A DNA stretch of 64,000 bases from Scleromitrula shiraiana (taxonomy: Eukaryota > Ascomycota > Leotiomycetes > Helotiales > Sclerotiniaceae). This document shows, piece after piece, positions 1-12,015 of this stretch. The DNA is taken from the NCBI GenBank assembly GCA_028455995.1, contig JABELC010000005.1:434001-498000 (forward strand), given 5' to 3'. Each line of letters begins with the position of its first letter. The stretch's first letter is position 1. A program made the translations under genes and the position numbers. A model generated the notes under the pieces. The model did not search any database. It was not told the DNA's origin and worked only from the letters and a program-made list of their open reading frames with translations.

Positions 1-1649
1 TTCATTATCATCTACATCTCTCGGATACTCCTTGATTATAGAATCTTTCCAGTAGTGTAGATCGACAGATTTGACCCCTTCATCATACTTAACGTTCTTG
101 ACTTTGTTTGGGTTGACGGCGAAGAATTGTATGAGATCACCCTGTCGAGCAAGGTCTCCTAGAGCCGATTCTTGCTGCTCCTTAATCGAGCCAGTTGACC
201 AATCAAATCTTGCTTCCTGAACACTGTCGTAATTGGTTTCCGGATCCAAAGATAGAAGCCCTTGCTTGGCACCCCATCCACCACCACCACTCACTAACAT
301 TTATCAATTTTTGCACATGAAGTTATAGGAAAAACTTACAAACTCGACACAAAACAGCCCCAACAGCTATTTGCTTCCCAACAAGTCTTGAGTGTTCTCT
401 CTCTTTACCCCATGATGAATCGACCGGCTGATCAATATAGGGAGATTTTTCCCCTAAGGCTGAACCGGCCAAGTCTTTACGAAATACAACCGCCCAAACT
501 CCAATATTTGTTTCCGCCTTGCTGAAATTGATATAATTTGTAACCTGAGTCTCTAATTCTTGAGAAGCTGGCCTTGAGTCTACTTCTCCTACTCCAAATG
601 ATATCTGTCGAACAATGTTACCAAGTCCACTAGTAATTGGCCGGGGTGCAGTAAGTGGAATTGCAGGTATAAATATAGATGGTACAACTGTATTTCCACG
701 TCTGAAGGCTTGAACATGCTGGTACTGCTTATGCTCAGTTCTGAGTTTCATAAAATCAGCACTTCCTTGGCCTCGATTCCAATGACTTGCAATCAGAGTG
801 GATTGTTTCCCATTTACGAAAAGTGTGTTTGCCAAAGGCAAAGTTAATGCAGGATTAGTGTGTGACTCTTTCCCAGAAACAATGAGACTTGATAGTTTTC
901 CGGGACTCATTGATTCATGTTTGATCGACTGAGGTTCCCATACATCGTCTTTACCCAGAATATCCCGTCGTCGTCCAAACAGAAAAGAAAAGCCCTCCTG
1001 TGTACCAAGCCGTTCCGCCAATGGGACTTCATCGGGCAAAGGTGAAAGCCCATCAACCACGGCACTGATAACTACAATGCTGTTTGCTCTCGTTGAATCA
1101 CGATATGTCAAGGCTTCCAGGATCCCAGGTATGAAATAATCATCATCTTCCAACCATGCGGCAAACGATCGGGTAGTCAAAATAACAAGAGCTTGTTCTG
1201 GTCCTGCCCATTGTGATGACCATAGAGCTTGCGACATCCGACTGTTCTTGACAGCATCTATGATTTCTCTCTTTTTCTAGACGATATGAGCACGGCTCGG
1301 ACTCGAGAGGATCGATGGTACTTACAGTGAGTTTGGGATCGGAACATATGATGCTAAACTGGCGAGGGATTGGAGTTGATCTTTTATTCGGAACATTTCG
1401 AACGGCAACAAATGCTTTAAGTCTTGGGTCATATCGATCGGATTTACTTGGACCTGATGGTAAACGGCGAAAGATATTCCCTGATGATGCTACATTAATT
1501 TCTTCATCCTCATTATTGACGTCGTTACTTTCGGTAGAGCTGCATCTGATTATTGTTCTAGCCCGTAACGAACGGCCAGTTAAGTTTAAGACACCATCAT
1601 ATGAGGATGTCACTCTCCGAAAAGTGAGATGTAATATCTGGCGCCCCAT
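1..1649 (-). CDS. Conserved fungal protein, probably mitochondrial (3' end cut by window)
   Basis: Three exons can be joined: 1649-1326, 1246-340 and 293 to beyond position 1, giving 508 visible residues without the stop. Intron 1 (1325-1247) has a GTAAGT donor and an AAG acceptor, the only nearby acceptor that keeps the frame. Intron 2 (339-294) is 46 nt, GTAAGT to TTAG. The N-terminus is rich in Arg, Ser and Thr with almost no acidic residues for about 40 positions, which looks like a mitochondrial presequence (inference). The middle holds a segment beginning ALWSSQWAGPEQALVILTT. Intron 2 splits codons just before a glycine-rich motif, SGGGGWGAKQGLLSLDPE, that ends in an acidic, soluble tail. 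I recognise the motif as typical of a conserved fungal family but cannot name a function; a FIST-like sensor fold is one possibility I could not confirm. There is no membrane segment and no catalytic motif I recognise. Confidence 0.75.
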
Positions 1650-3370
1650 AATAGAAGCAACATGGAGTATTGGTGTTCGCTGTTATTCTCTTGAGCCGAA
1701 CTATTGATGTCAGACTAAGCGAGTTATATTTTTCAACGTTTAATATTGGGATTAGTCAGCACTCATTTGCAATTTAGTACTAGAACCTTGGAAATTATCC
1801 ATAAAGGCTACTCATAATGCAACTTCAAATTATGAATTCTCGGAAGTAAAAGGAGATATTCGTTAAGTTCCACCTACAGTAATAGGAGATGACAGCACAT
1901 TTAGCTCAAGGAGATTAGATCTTCAAAATAGTTATTAGTTTTTGAGGGATAGCTCTCCTGAATAAAATTAATGAAGGAAGGAATAACATCGGCTAGTCAG
2001 AAAATGCTCCGTATTGGTTGCACAAACGACCTTGTATAATTATTTCTCCATATCAAATTTCATAGTCATCCAAAGTAACCTTGGAACTTTCGTACAGTAC
2101 CACCTCGCTTTGGGGTTTATCTTCCACCTTTTCAGCTTACCTGTCGCTGTGCTCTCCCACTGCTTGAATATTTACCCATCGATAAACCCCCTCTTAAAAA
2201 AGCGGCAAAAGATAAACAAACCAACCGCTTGAAGCACCCAGCACCGATCAAAAAAAGAGGTTCAATGCACCCCCAAACCCAATACACCAATCAAACCCCT
2301 CCCATCCGTTTCCCACCTGCAGATCTAAAACGTACCTAACCACATGCATCCTAAGTTCGTGATACAAAAGCTTTGTAGAAAGCCCTGGAGTGGCTACACA
2401 GGTACACTACACTAGAAAGAGATCAAGATGGATGCAAGATGCACTGTTCGAGAATGCATGCATGTATGTATGCATCACAGGCATTGCATACGGTTCGATC
2501 GAATCAATCAATACCATCCCTCCATCACTGATTGATTACTGGTCAGTTGTATAGAACTAGTACTGTATAGTTTTCTTGTCGAACCGGTGTTGTGTTGGTA
2601 TCCATGGCAATAATCGAAGAAGGGAAAGGAAAGGATGGAATCTTTCTATCTATCGCCCGATAAAAGAAAGTGCCTAATCATCCTCCTTACTGTATTTATC
2701 CTAATCGAATCTATCCGTTCCCGTTCTAGCAAAAACAGGCGGGATGTGATGAGATGCGCAGATAATTCGATTATCTTTACCAAGATGAGGAGGGGGAAGA
2801 GGAGAGGAGAGGAAGAGAGGGGCTCGAGAGGGGCAAATAAACACTGCATCATTGCAACCGAAGTTTTATTGTATTATTGCACCAGAAATTTTCACAATCA
2901 AATCACATCAATATCCGAGATCCAACGATCTTGATCTTAATCTTGAAAGGGAAAAGGTACCAGTACATGCCAAGGTGTACAGTGGAGGTGTTTGGAGCAG
3001 TTGTTGGTTATGATTAATGATTATGGAGAAAGGATTATTTTAGTCAGAGTGAAATGAGACATTACACCTGGGCATTCGCATAAGTAGATATTATTTGGTA
3101 GATTTGGATTAATATTGGGTACAGTAGGTATGAATAGTACATATTCATATTATGATAATGATAGTAATGTGTTCAATGATTCAATTCAATTCAATATTAT
3201 TTATTATTAGGTTCTTATTATTCATATTTTTATTATACCTTGTCGTACATAGATTTAAACAAACTTCAATCTTTTGAATATCCAGGATATCCATTCAAGA
3301 AATATATATTTAAATGTTTTTTAAGCTATTACTGGTACCTAATCCGATTTTATAATATATAATCCATCAA

Positions 3371-3443
3371 CTACAGCAACAACTACAGCAACAACTACAG
3401 CAACAACTACAGCAACAACTACAACAACAACAACAACTAACAA
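3371..3443. repeat. 12-nt tandem repeat grading into CAA repeat
   Basis: A unit CTACAGCAACAA repeats about four to five times and then degrades into a run of CAA. The minus strand reads as a spurious Cys/Ser-rich frame, which I treat as non-coding. Confidence 0.85.
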
Positions 3444-3979
3444 CTAAACAAACACCCAGAATCCGAATTCCAGTAGAACTACAGTAGATAATCCAAACTC
3501 TCAAAACATACATACATACATACCAATCCAGCCTTTCCCTTCCTTCCCTTCCTTTCCCTTCCCATCCCTTCCCATCCCCTCCGCCCAATCCAGTTCAAAA
3601 AAGAGTAAACCCATCACATCAAATCACCCAGCACATCCAACCTGCGGCCATCCATCTCTCATTCCCATCCCATCCCTTCCCATCCCTTCCCTCCCCTCCC
3701 CTTCCCTGAGTGACAACCACGCAGCGCACCACCTCCCCCTCCTTCCATCCGCTTTTCTGAAAATCACTACTATACTACTATGCTATACTACTATACTATA
3801 CCTACAATACTATGCTACATACCTTCCGCACAAACTTATGCATACATACATACATACATACATATCCTATGCACACACACACGCACACATGCACGTGCAA
3901 CCACCCAGCTAACTGCACCGAAGACATACTGTACTACTACCAACCAACAATATGTAAGGAGCCCATCGAGTCTAGGCAC

Positions 3980-4066
3980 TTTAGTATGGTATGGTATGAT
4001 ATGGTATGGTATGGTATACCGTTTTTTTCTACATCCATCCATCCATCCATCCATCCATCCATCCAT
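3980..4066. repeat. ATGGT and CATC short tandem repeats
   Basis: An ATGGT-type repeat (about 3984-4018) is followed by nine CATC units (about 4031-4066). CATA repeats lie just upstream near 3845-3864. Confidence 0.8.
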
Positions 4067-6822
4067 ACACATAACATAACATAGCAAATACATCTACCAT
4101 TAAAATTCAAGCGCGTTCCTCGGCAATTCCGAATACATTTATCAATTATGGGAAAGATTTGTTTTGTTTGATTTGGTGTGGTTTGGTTAGAGAGATATAG
4201 ATATAGATAGGGACATGAACATGCAGGTACATGAATCGAAAAATTTTTTGAATTCGGATGATGAGTCAAGAATGGGAATTGAGATTTTGGTGATTATTGT
4301 ATGTTTTGTTTTGTGTTTATTTATTTAGTTAGTTAGTTATAATAATAATGCAGGAATAATAATGTAGGAATAATAATGTAGGAATAATAATGTAGGAATA
4401 AATGATAGATAGATATATTGATGCTATATAGAGGATAAATATATATATATATATAAATAAATTATTGAATATATATATATATATATTAATTCCACATACA
4501 TACATAGATACTATACCATATATAACTTACTATAATTACAATAATTAATTAATGATATTCAACTTGAAGTTATTAATTAGTATCGGAAGTTTTAACAATC
4601 CTGCTCGATATGAAATGGGATGAAAGATCCATATAACAAAGTAAAATAAAATAAAATAAAATAAAGTAAAGTGACAGTTGAAGAAAGTAAGGATAACCAT
4701 TCAAGTTCTTTTGATTTTCATAACTCACTTATTTATTTATTATTTTCATTTTCATTCATAATGTTGATCCTTTATTGTTATTATTATTACTCTAGTTATT
4801 ATTATTACTCTAGTTATTGTTATTACTCTAGTTATTATTAGTTCTATGAGAATTATTATTACTATTTTTACAAACATCTTAATATTATTTCCCGATTCGG
4901 CATAGAGATAAATGGATAGATAGATAAATGGAAGCTTGGAGGACCTGGTTAAGAGAGAGAGAATTCATGGATGAAAGTCCCCGCAATTGAAGGACCCTTA
5001 TTAGCCTTATCTGTATTTTATTTTTTTTGTCTTTCTTGTTTTTTTCTTTTCATCTGATGGATTATTTTATTTATTTATTTATTTAGGTAGATTGGATTGG
5101 ATTGGAGGATAGGGTTGGATTGATTTTGATCAGCTGCCACTTGTAAGTATGATGCATGTATATAGCTGTTAATGATTAATTAGTTAGGTATATGCTCCCC
5201 TGATTATGGCGGTACTGAACTGTTATGTATTGTTGTTGCAGTATGGGTATGGATATGGGTATGTAATGTAATGTACCTTTATATACGATACAATACGATA
5301 CAATACGATACAATACGATATAATTACATCTCAGATACCGATCGATAAGTAAGTATCCCGTTGTGAATCAAAAAAACACCCATTGCTGTTGTATCATATC
5401 ATAGTTCGGCTCGTATCGTACAAAGTAGTGACCCCATGTACGAAATCTGTTCTGTTCCTGGCGCGGGAAGGTCAATGCTTTACTCCGGTTTCTTTTTTGT
5501 CGATTTGTCATATCGAGTCGATATCCTTGGTGCCTGGTTATGAGTGATTGGATGAATGGATGGATATATACACACCGGTGGGTCGGGATAAGAGGAAGGA
5601 AAGTATTTGATACTTGGTTATGTAAGAAATATAGATGGAACGACGACGACGACGATGATGATGATGATGATGATGATGGTGGTGATGGTGGTGATGGTGA
5701 TGATGTTGATGTTGTATATATATTTAGAATCTTGTATAGTGTGTATTTTTTTAATATATTGTAACATGTTTTAGGGTAGAGACTGGAAAAGTACCAGATT
5801 TAGTTAGAGTATGTGAGGTTTGAAGCTGGAAATAAGGTTGTTCTAGCTGTTATGAATGAGGAAACTCTCCATTTTCAATTGTTTCTCGGGTCATGATTCA
5901 ATATATCACAATGAATCAACTCAATGAATCGAACGATGTTGAATATGAAATATATTTGTATCACTTGAATATCAATATTGAAGATCTCATAGAAAGTCTA
6001 GAATAATAAGATGAGATGAGATGAGATGAGATGAGATGGGATGAGATGAGATCTCAATGAAATAAATAGGTGTGTATCTAGTTTTCATCTGCTATACAAC
6101 ATGATAAACTTGAAAGCATTGATTTAACTTTATAATATCCTTGTCAGTAACTTGGAATTGAGATATATAAAAAAAACCTGGAATTGAATATTTACCTAGA
6201 TATTAAATGGAAAAGATAGACAATCGACGGGAATACTGTTTATGAGAGTGAATCCTGTTTATGAGAGTGAATAGAAAGTAATCTTATAAGAGAAAAAGAA
6301 GATTAGATATTAGGTAGAATATATGAAGATGACTTCATCTCATTTAAAGTCTTTAAAATCTTCCTATTATTATTATTATTATTATTATTATTAGGTATTA
6401 TTATTACCTAGGTATTATTATTAATCGGGTCACTAAGCCCTGAGAAATCAGCCCTGGGAAGAAAGAGAATAATAAGAAAGAAAGTACTTTAAAATTATCT
6501 ACTATATATATAATATTTTACCTTCAATTGATCTACATAATACCTAATAATATTACCTACTAAAATACCTATCAAAATGCCTACCTAGGAACAGTACAGT
6601 AATAACTAATAACTAATAACTAATAACTAATAACTTAAACTATTTGTCCTATTTGTCCTGTTTGTCCTCCTTATCCTCCTTGTCCTGCTTTGTCCTGTCA
6701 TCCTATCCTTCAAACCTTCATTCAGTTTTTAACTCTCTAACGAGTAATGGATAATAATAAATGTTTCTAGAATTTAATTCAATCTAAGCTTTTTTTGTAT
6801 TAGTCAACATTTAAGTGTCTAC

Positions 6823-6867
6823 TAGAGAGCTAGAGAGCTAGAGAGCTAGAGAGAAGAGAGAAGAGAG

Positions 6868-6896
<29 letters not shown>
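6823..6896. repeat. GAGAGCTA repeat followed by 29-A homopolymer
   Basis: Several GAGAGCTA/GAGAAGA units run straight into an uninterrupted run of 29 A at 6868-6896. The tract is about 800 bp upstream of the start codon at 7698. It could be a nucleosome-depleting poly(dA:dT) promoter element, or a retrotransposed poly-A tail; I see no coding relic next to it to support the second idea. Confidence 0.8.
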
Positions 6897-6901
<5 letters not shown>

Positions 6902-7697
6902 CTGGAAAGTAATCCATTATGGTATACTTGGGTTAACGTACTAAATTGAAACTCACAAACCCTCTTTCGTCTTTTCTTTCTCCATCTCAATCTCTCAATC
7001 TCTCAATCTCTCATATCTTTTGGTTTCTTGGTTTCTTTTTAACCCCAACAACAACAACCACCACCTACCCACCCCTTCAAAAATCCCTTCAATTCTTCCT
7101 TTTTGGTAGTAGATTCAGTTTGCATGATCATTTTTTGAAAGAAAATTGATCTCATGCTTCTGATCTCTACCGTCCATTCCTTTAATTACTAACATTTCAA
7201 CATTTCAACATTTCAATCAAGCTCCTCTTTTTTTTCTTTTTAATCACTCCTTTCGATCAATCAATCCTCCGAATTTTACGATAACTGTTAACTGTTTTTT
7301 TATATTCATCCAAGTTGTTTTCATCACCATCATCTTTTTCTACCTTCTTTATTTGACATATTAACTTTGAGGATCTTGAGAATGTATGTTTAAAAGAGAA
7401 TCCTTCATCGTCGTCATTACTTTAATCAATTGCTCTTTCGCAATCTGGGGGGTTCGATTGACGGTGTACATGGCTAATTAAAAGTCGCAGATTGGATTGT
7501 CGTTGTTGCTGTGCCGCCCGTACACCCATCATCTCACCACTCGAAATCTTTCCTCGTATCGTTCGTACATCTAAGTTTGGATTTAACGTCTCGAGCGATC
7601 TCTTTTTCGACATATTTAATACTTCATTTGATACATATGGTATTTCTTCAGGGGTTTCTTTCGTCCGATTGTTGATAGTCGAGCGACTTTAGGCAAT

Positions 7698-10286
7698 ATG
7701 GCTACCGTATCAACAACCGCCCCAAATGAACTCAGCAGTCCCTCTCAACTTCCAACCTTCGTTTTTCCCGCAAGAGCCTCTCCATCCTCTGCTCCTGCAA
7801 GTTTTTCCAGAGCAACTGGTCGACGTCCATTATCTACGCCTCCAGATCTACCAAGTTTCTCGTTCAATCCCTCGACCACACCCGTCGAAGCCTCTGTCAC
7901 AAGCCCTCCGCTCTCTCCAAGTTTCGCAAATTTCGATCTAACAAACACCACAAGAGGTTCAGTTCATCGCAGGGGCGCAAGCGAATTCATAGGCGGTGAT
8001 GGTAAAGTCAGTTCTAGTGCTGGATTGATGAGCACAAGTTCAACTCAAGGAGGCAATGCTTTACCTCCACCAAACCCCGGAAGACGCGGACATGCACATC
8101 GACGATCGGCGGCCGTTTCGGCACATGATATTCGTATGATATTGAATCCTACCGCACCAAATTTGGTTACGCCACCACGAGGAGGATCTGCTCCATCTTC
8201 TCCATCTGTGAATGATAACAAGTTGGTTTTGGCCCTTTCGAGATCGACTACCTCCGATGACGCATCTCCAAAGGCATTGAACCGTGCCCGCGTTGGCTTT
8301 TCGGATAATGTGGAATTCATTCCCAGACCACTAAGTGTGGTATCTAGTGATACGTCAAGCACGGCAACAATGCGGCCATCTCATTCAGTGTCAGGGTCCT
8401 TAAGCTCCATCGTATCAGGTACTGCGACTCCACCAAACAAAGATCCTCTTGCTTTGCCATCGCCAAATCTTCGTGGTGTCGATTGGAGACCAAGAACTGC
8501 AAGTGCTATCCCAGAACCTATCAAGGATACAACAGGACAAGCAGATAATTGTCCATCACAGCAACGACGGGGCTCTATGCCATTGCTAGATGATATAGCC
8601 TTAGTTGCTCCACCAAGCCCAAGAAAGAAGTGGAGTTTATTTGGTCATGAACCAGCGTCTGGCAATTCTTCGCCTTGTCGTTCACGACCCGTTAGTTCGA
8701 CGTCAATGGAAAGAACACCCGATCTAGTTCTCGCCATGCCCGAGCCTTCAAGTCCTAAGATTAACATCATAGATATGCAAATGCCGTCTATTGAACCGTC
8801 AAGTTCTCGTAGGTCCTCAATCTCGAGAAAATCTGGCAAGAAGCAGAAGAAGGTCAAATCGTGGGCGGGCTCAATATTATCGAGAAAATCCCGTACTCGA
8901 AGTCAAAAGAAGAAGACAGGCCGCCGCTCAGCAACTCCACCCATGCGCCCATACACAGCAATGAGTGATTCCGCAGCACTCGATCATCCATCATTAACAA
9001 TACCCGAAGATTATTCTTCTCCATCCCTAGGCCATCAACAGGATTTTGCATCATGGAAGCCCCGACAAGTTTCTCCACAGGATGACGACGCCATGAGTCC
9101 TATCATCGATTTAGATGCCGCTCTAGGTCCTTTCAACACCCCCTCAACATATGATGCCGGATGGGATGCATCGCAAAAGACATCTTCTAAACGACGAATG
9201 CATAGTGCAGCAGGCATGGGTGGTTTCATCGGACCAGGTATGCATTATCACCGTCGAGCCGAGAGCGCGCCTGAAATGGTACCTTTTGAGAACCGATTTG
9301 GAATACATCGTCTAGGGAGTAGCTCCACTATGGCCGACGTTTTTGAAGAGGATGAGGAAGACGATGAATGGGAAGATACAAAGGCTTCATCCGATAAGGA
9401 ATCTTTGACCAGAACCGATGAGGATGATCAGAACGCTCTTGGGATTGATATCAAAGTCGTAGATGCAGAGGTTTCGGATTCAGACAAAAGCATGGACCTT
9501 GAGTCTTATGAAATCAGTCCACGATGTGCGACGCGAAAGAGCAGTAGTCCAGTTGAGAGCGAGCGCAGGAAATTGAGTTCCAGTACCAAATCCGAACATT
9601 CCAATACATCTCTAAAGGACGAACCTATTTTGGGGGAAGAATCTGCTAGTCGGATTGAGATTGCAGACGATTCCATCCCTCCTAGACCCGATTCTGGTGC
9701 ACAATCTTCCGAATCTACTGCCACACCTCCTTTTCGCCCACGCCCTGCAAAAGATCTGGCGCCTGTTGAGATTAATCCTTTCTCTCTCCAATCACCTTTT
9801 CTGTCACCCAATAGTCCCCATTCGACAATTCAATCCTCTTTTCCTTCTCCTCGATCTCCATTTTCGTATGATACACAGCGAATCTCGACAGCTCCATCAT
9901 CAGTTGCTGACGAGAATCCATTTCAATCACTATTACTTGGCGAACCCGGACCAGAATTACGAATGTCTGTTGACGATGTTCCATCTCTGACAAGCAGCAA
10001 CTCGACCATGACAAGAGATAGCGGTGTAAACCCTGGCTATGTCTTTCGAGATGGTCAACGTTCAGCTTCGGTCTCGTCTGCTAGTGGTCCCACACGTAAA
10101 CGATCTAGCATGGTTAGTCTGTCACGTTTGATAAGCAGTTCTCATGGAGAAAGAAGCAAGCTTTCAATAGAATCCCGTGCACCTAGCAATCCAGAAGGCT
10201 ATAGAAGGGATAAGGAAAGTAAATCTAGACGAATCAGTCGATTGATTCAGTTCTGGAAACCAAAGGAGATCAAAGAATCTCCTTGA
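7698..10286 (+). CDS. Large Ser/Pro-rich basic protein (fungal 'cell wall proline-rich protein' family)
   Basis: A single uninterrupted exon of 862 codons, starting at an ATG in good context after a CT-rich leader. The protein is low-complexity throughout: Ser, Pro, Thr and Arg dominate and SPR/PxSP motifs repeat. Recognisable islands are a GHAHRRSAAVSAHDI motif at about residue 130, a basic patch with KKVKSWAGSILSRKSR near residue 390, HYHRRAESAPEM near 515, an acidic run EEDEEDDEWED near 547, and a basic tail ending RLIQFWKPKEIKESP. In other filamentous ascomycetes, proteins with the HRRSAA-type motif carry the label 'cell wall proline rich protein'. I see no signal peptide, GPI site or membrane segment, so a cell-wall location is not supported here. 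A phosphorylated, disordered regulatory or scaffold protein is more consistent with the sequence (inference). Confidence 0.85.
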   Translation: MATVSTTAPNELSSPSQLPTFVFPARASPSSAPASFSRATGRRPLSTPPDLPSFSFNPSTTPVEASVTSPPLSPSFANFDLTNTTRGSVHRRGASEFIGGDGKVSSSAGLMSTSSTQGGNALPPPNPGRRGHAHRRSAAVSAHDIRMILNPTAPNLVTPPRGGSAPSSPSVNDNKLVLALSRSTTSDDASPKALNRARVGFSDNVEFIPRPLSVVSSDTSSTATMRPSHSVSGSLSSIVSGTATPPNKDPLALPSPNLRGVDWRPRTASAIPEPIKDTTGQADNCPSQQRRGSMPLLDDIALVAPPSPRKKWSLFGHEPASGNSSPCRSRPVSSTSMERTPDLVLAMPEPSSPKINIIDMQMPSIEPSSSRRSSISRKSGKKQKKVKSWAGSILSRKSRTRSQKKKTGRRSATPPMRPYTAMSDSAALDHPSLTIPEDYSSPSLGHQQDFASWKPRQVSPQDDDAMSPIIDLDAALGPFNTPSTYDAGWDASQKTSSKRRMHSAAGMGGFIGPGMHYHRRAESAPEMVPFENRFGIHRLGSSSTMADVFEEDEEDDEWEDTKASSDKESLTRTDEDDQNALGIDIKVVDAEVSDSDKSMDLESYEISPRCATRKSSSPVESERRKLSSSTKSEHSNTSLKDEPILGEESASRIEIADDSIPPRPDSGAQSSESTATPPFRPRPAKDLAPVEINPFSLQSPFLSPNSPHSTIQSSFPSPRSPFSYDTQRISTAPSSVADENPFQSLLLGEPGPELRMSVDDVPSLTSSNSTMTRDSGVNPGYVFRDGQRSASVSSASGPTRKRSSMVSLSRLISSSHGERSKLSIESRAPSNPEGYRRDKESKSRRISRLIQFWKPKEIKESP

Positions 10287-12015
10287 AATGATCAATATCT
10301 CTTGTTCTCTCGAAACTTATTGACGTTCTGTCATCTCACATCATCTCACCTCTTTAATATTTCCACAAACTGCACTGATAATATTGGATTCAACATTTTT
10401 TTCTCGACACGAACTCGGTACATACGACTGGAATGATGAACTTTTGTCCTATACTATATTCATACTTGCAGATGGACGAATTTGATATGAATTTTTTCCT
10501 ATCTTAGGACCACTCAACGTTAGCTTGGCATCCTATTTCTTTTTTCGAGCTCCATTGGTTTATCTCTGGCAGAGCACTTTGAGCGAGACTTTGGCGTTCC
10601 ATATTTTATGAGGGCGTGACAACAGAACAAATATCTTCACTTCACTTCACTTCTGCATATGCATATGCATGTTAAATTCCTCTCCGAATTTGGAAAGACT
10701 GTTGCATTTTAGAGCAAGACGCGCTGGTGATTAGGTTTCGAAATGTTCTCAAATTTTTAATGATGATAAAGCTGGGCATGGGGTAGCATGAGGATGACTT
10801 TTGCGTTTGGATTTTGCTGCATTTTTGCTCTGACCCTGGGAGTGCGGGAAGGAAGAGCTTTTTTATTTTTTTCACTTCGAACCATGGAATCTTTTTACAC
10901 AATAGGGCTTTTTTTTATAAGGAAGGGAAGAGTGGTGGTCATAAACTGCTTTGCTTAGTGGCGCAAATTTTATCTATCTCAGATGGAAGGAAATACATCT
11001 CTCATCTCATGGACGGATAGAGGGGATGATGGGATGGGAATGGGATGGATGGATGAGGTGAATGGGTGACTGGAAGTTGGGTGGGTGGCAGATCTGTAGC
11101 AAATAGACTGCGAGAGGCACTCATACCTACCTATACTATAAACGAAGGTTGATGCAACATATCATAATGAATATACTGAAATTAGAAAATATACATTCTT
11201 TTGTGCAGAACCTTTGTGTTTTTTTGGGGCTTTTTGGCTTTTTGGCTTTTTGAGGTGAAGGTAACCAACCAGTCGGACTGACTGACTGACTGACTGACGG
11301 GATTTACTTACTTAAGTTCATTCGTGATTCTGTCCTTGCTTGCTTGCTCGCTTGCTTGCTTGCTTGCTATCTTAGATATATATTGGATGGTGAATCGTGA
11401 ATGGTGAATAAATCAACTTGTTAGTTTTATTAACTACTAATTACTAAACTTATAAAATATATCTATCACCCAGCCATACATGTATGCAGCCATGCATTCA
11501 TTCATTCATTCATCCATATATATATATATATCAATTCGTGCAATTTATTTCTGATGAGTTGATTTGATTTGATTTGGGTTGTTGGGGGGGTTTTTGGGAT
11601 TGGATGGATGGATGGAGATGGAGATGGAGATGGAGATGGAGATGGAGATGGAGATGGAGATGGAGATGGAGATGGAGATGGAGATGGAGATGGAGATGCT
11701 TGGGGGGGAGGGGGGTTATATCAACATAGTATAGAAAGAGGTTAAATAAATGAAATTAAATAAAATAAAGTTAATTAAATAAAATAGGATTAGATAGATA
11801 GATAGATAGGTAGGACGATACTCCCAAACAAAACAAAACAAAACACAACACAATCAAATACATTGCAAGCGTAACACTAACAAGCAAACCCCTTTTTTCT
11901 ATCCTTTCCCTTCCCTTCTCTTCCCTTCCCTTCCCTTCCTTTCCCTTCCCTTCCCTTCCCTTCCCTTCCCTTCCATCTACTCCCCTTTCCAACTCACTCA
12001 CTCACTCCCTCCAAT
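10287..12015. other. Convergent intergenic region with many tandem repeats
   Basis: It separates the 3' ends of two convergent genes. The first 350 bp are a plausible 3' UTR. Beyond that are ATGCAT repeats (10656-10672), CTGA/ACTG repeats (about 11272-11299), CTTG repeats (11335-11368), a long GGAGAT array (listed separately) and a CCCTT pyrimidine tract (about 11905-11975). No coding region is supported. Confidence 0.65.
11614..11698. repeat. GGAGAT hexanucleotide array, about 14 copies
   Basis: A near-perfect GGAGAT array preceded by GGAT units and followed by a GC-rich G-run (tgggggggagggggg). It is purine-only on the plus strand except for the T of each unit. Confidence 0.9.

Larger units (their letters stand above)
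1650..7697. other. Gene-free, microsatellite-rich interval between divergent genes
   Basis: No credible coding region was found on either strand. Open frames here fall in repeats or are short with random-looking translations. The stretch is AT-rich and carries very many short tandem repeats (several listed separately), pyrimidine-only runs near 3530-3720, TA runs near 4437-4490 and a 29-A tract at 6868-6896. It lies between the start codons of two divergent genes (1649 on minus, 7698 on plus), so both promoters are inside it. The last 700 bp before 7698 are CT-rich, as expected for the transcription start region and leader of the downstream gene. Confidence 0.7.

Noticed and set aside
3367..3588. 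Cys/Ser-rich minus-strand frame
   Set aside because: It is the translation of the CTACAGCAACAA repeat and a pyrimidine tract.
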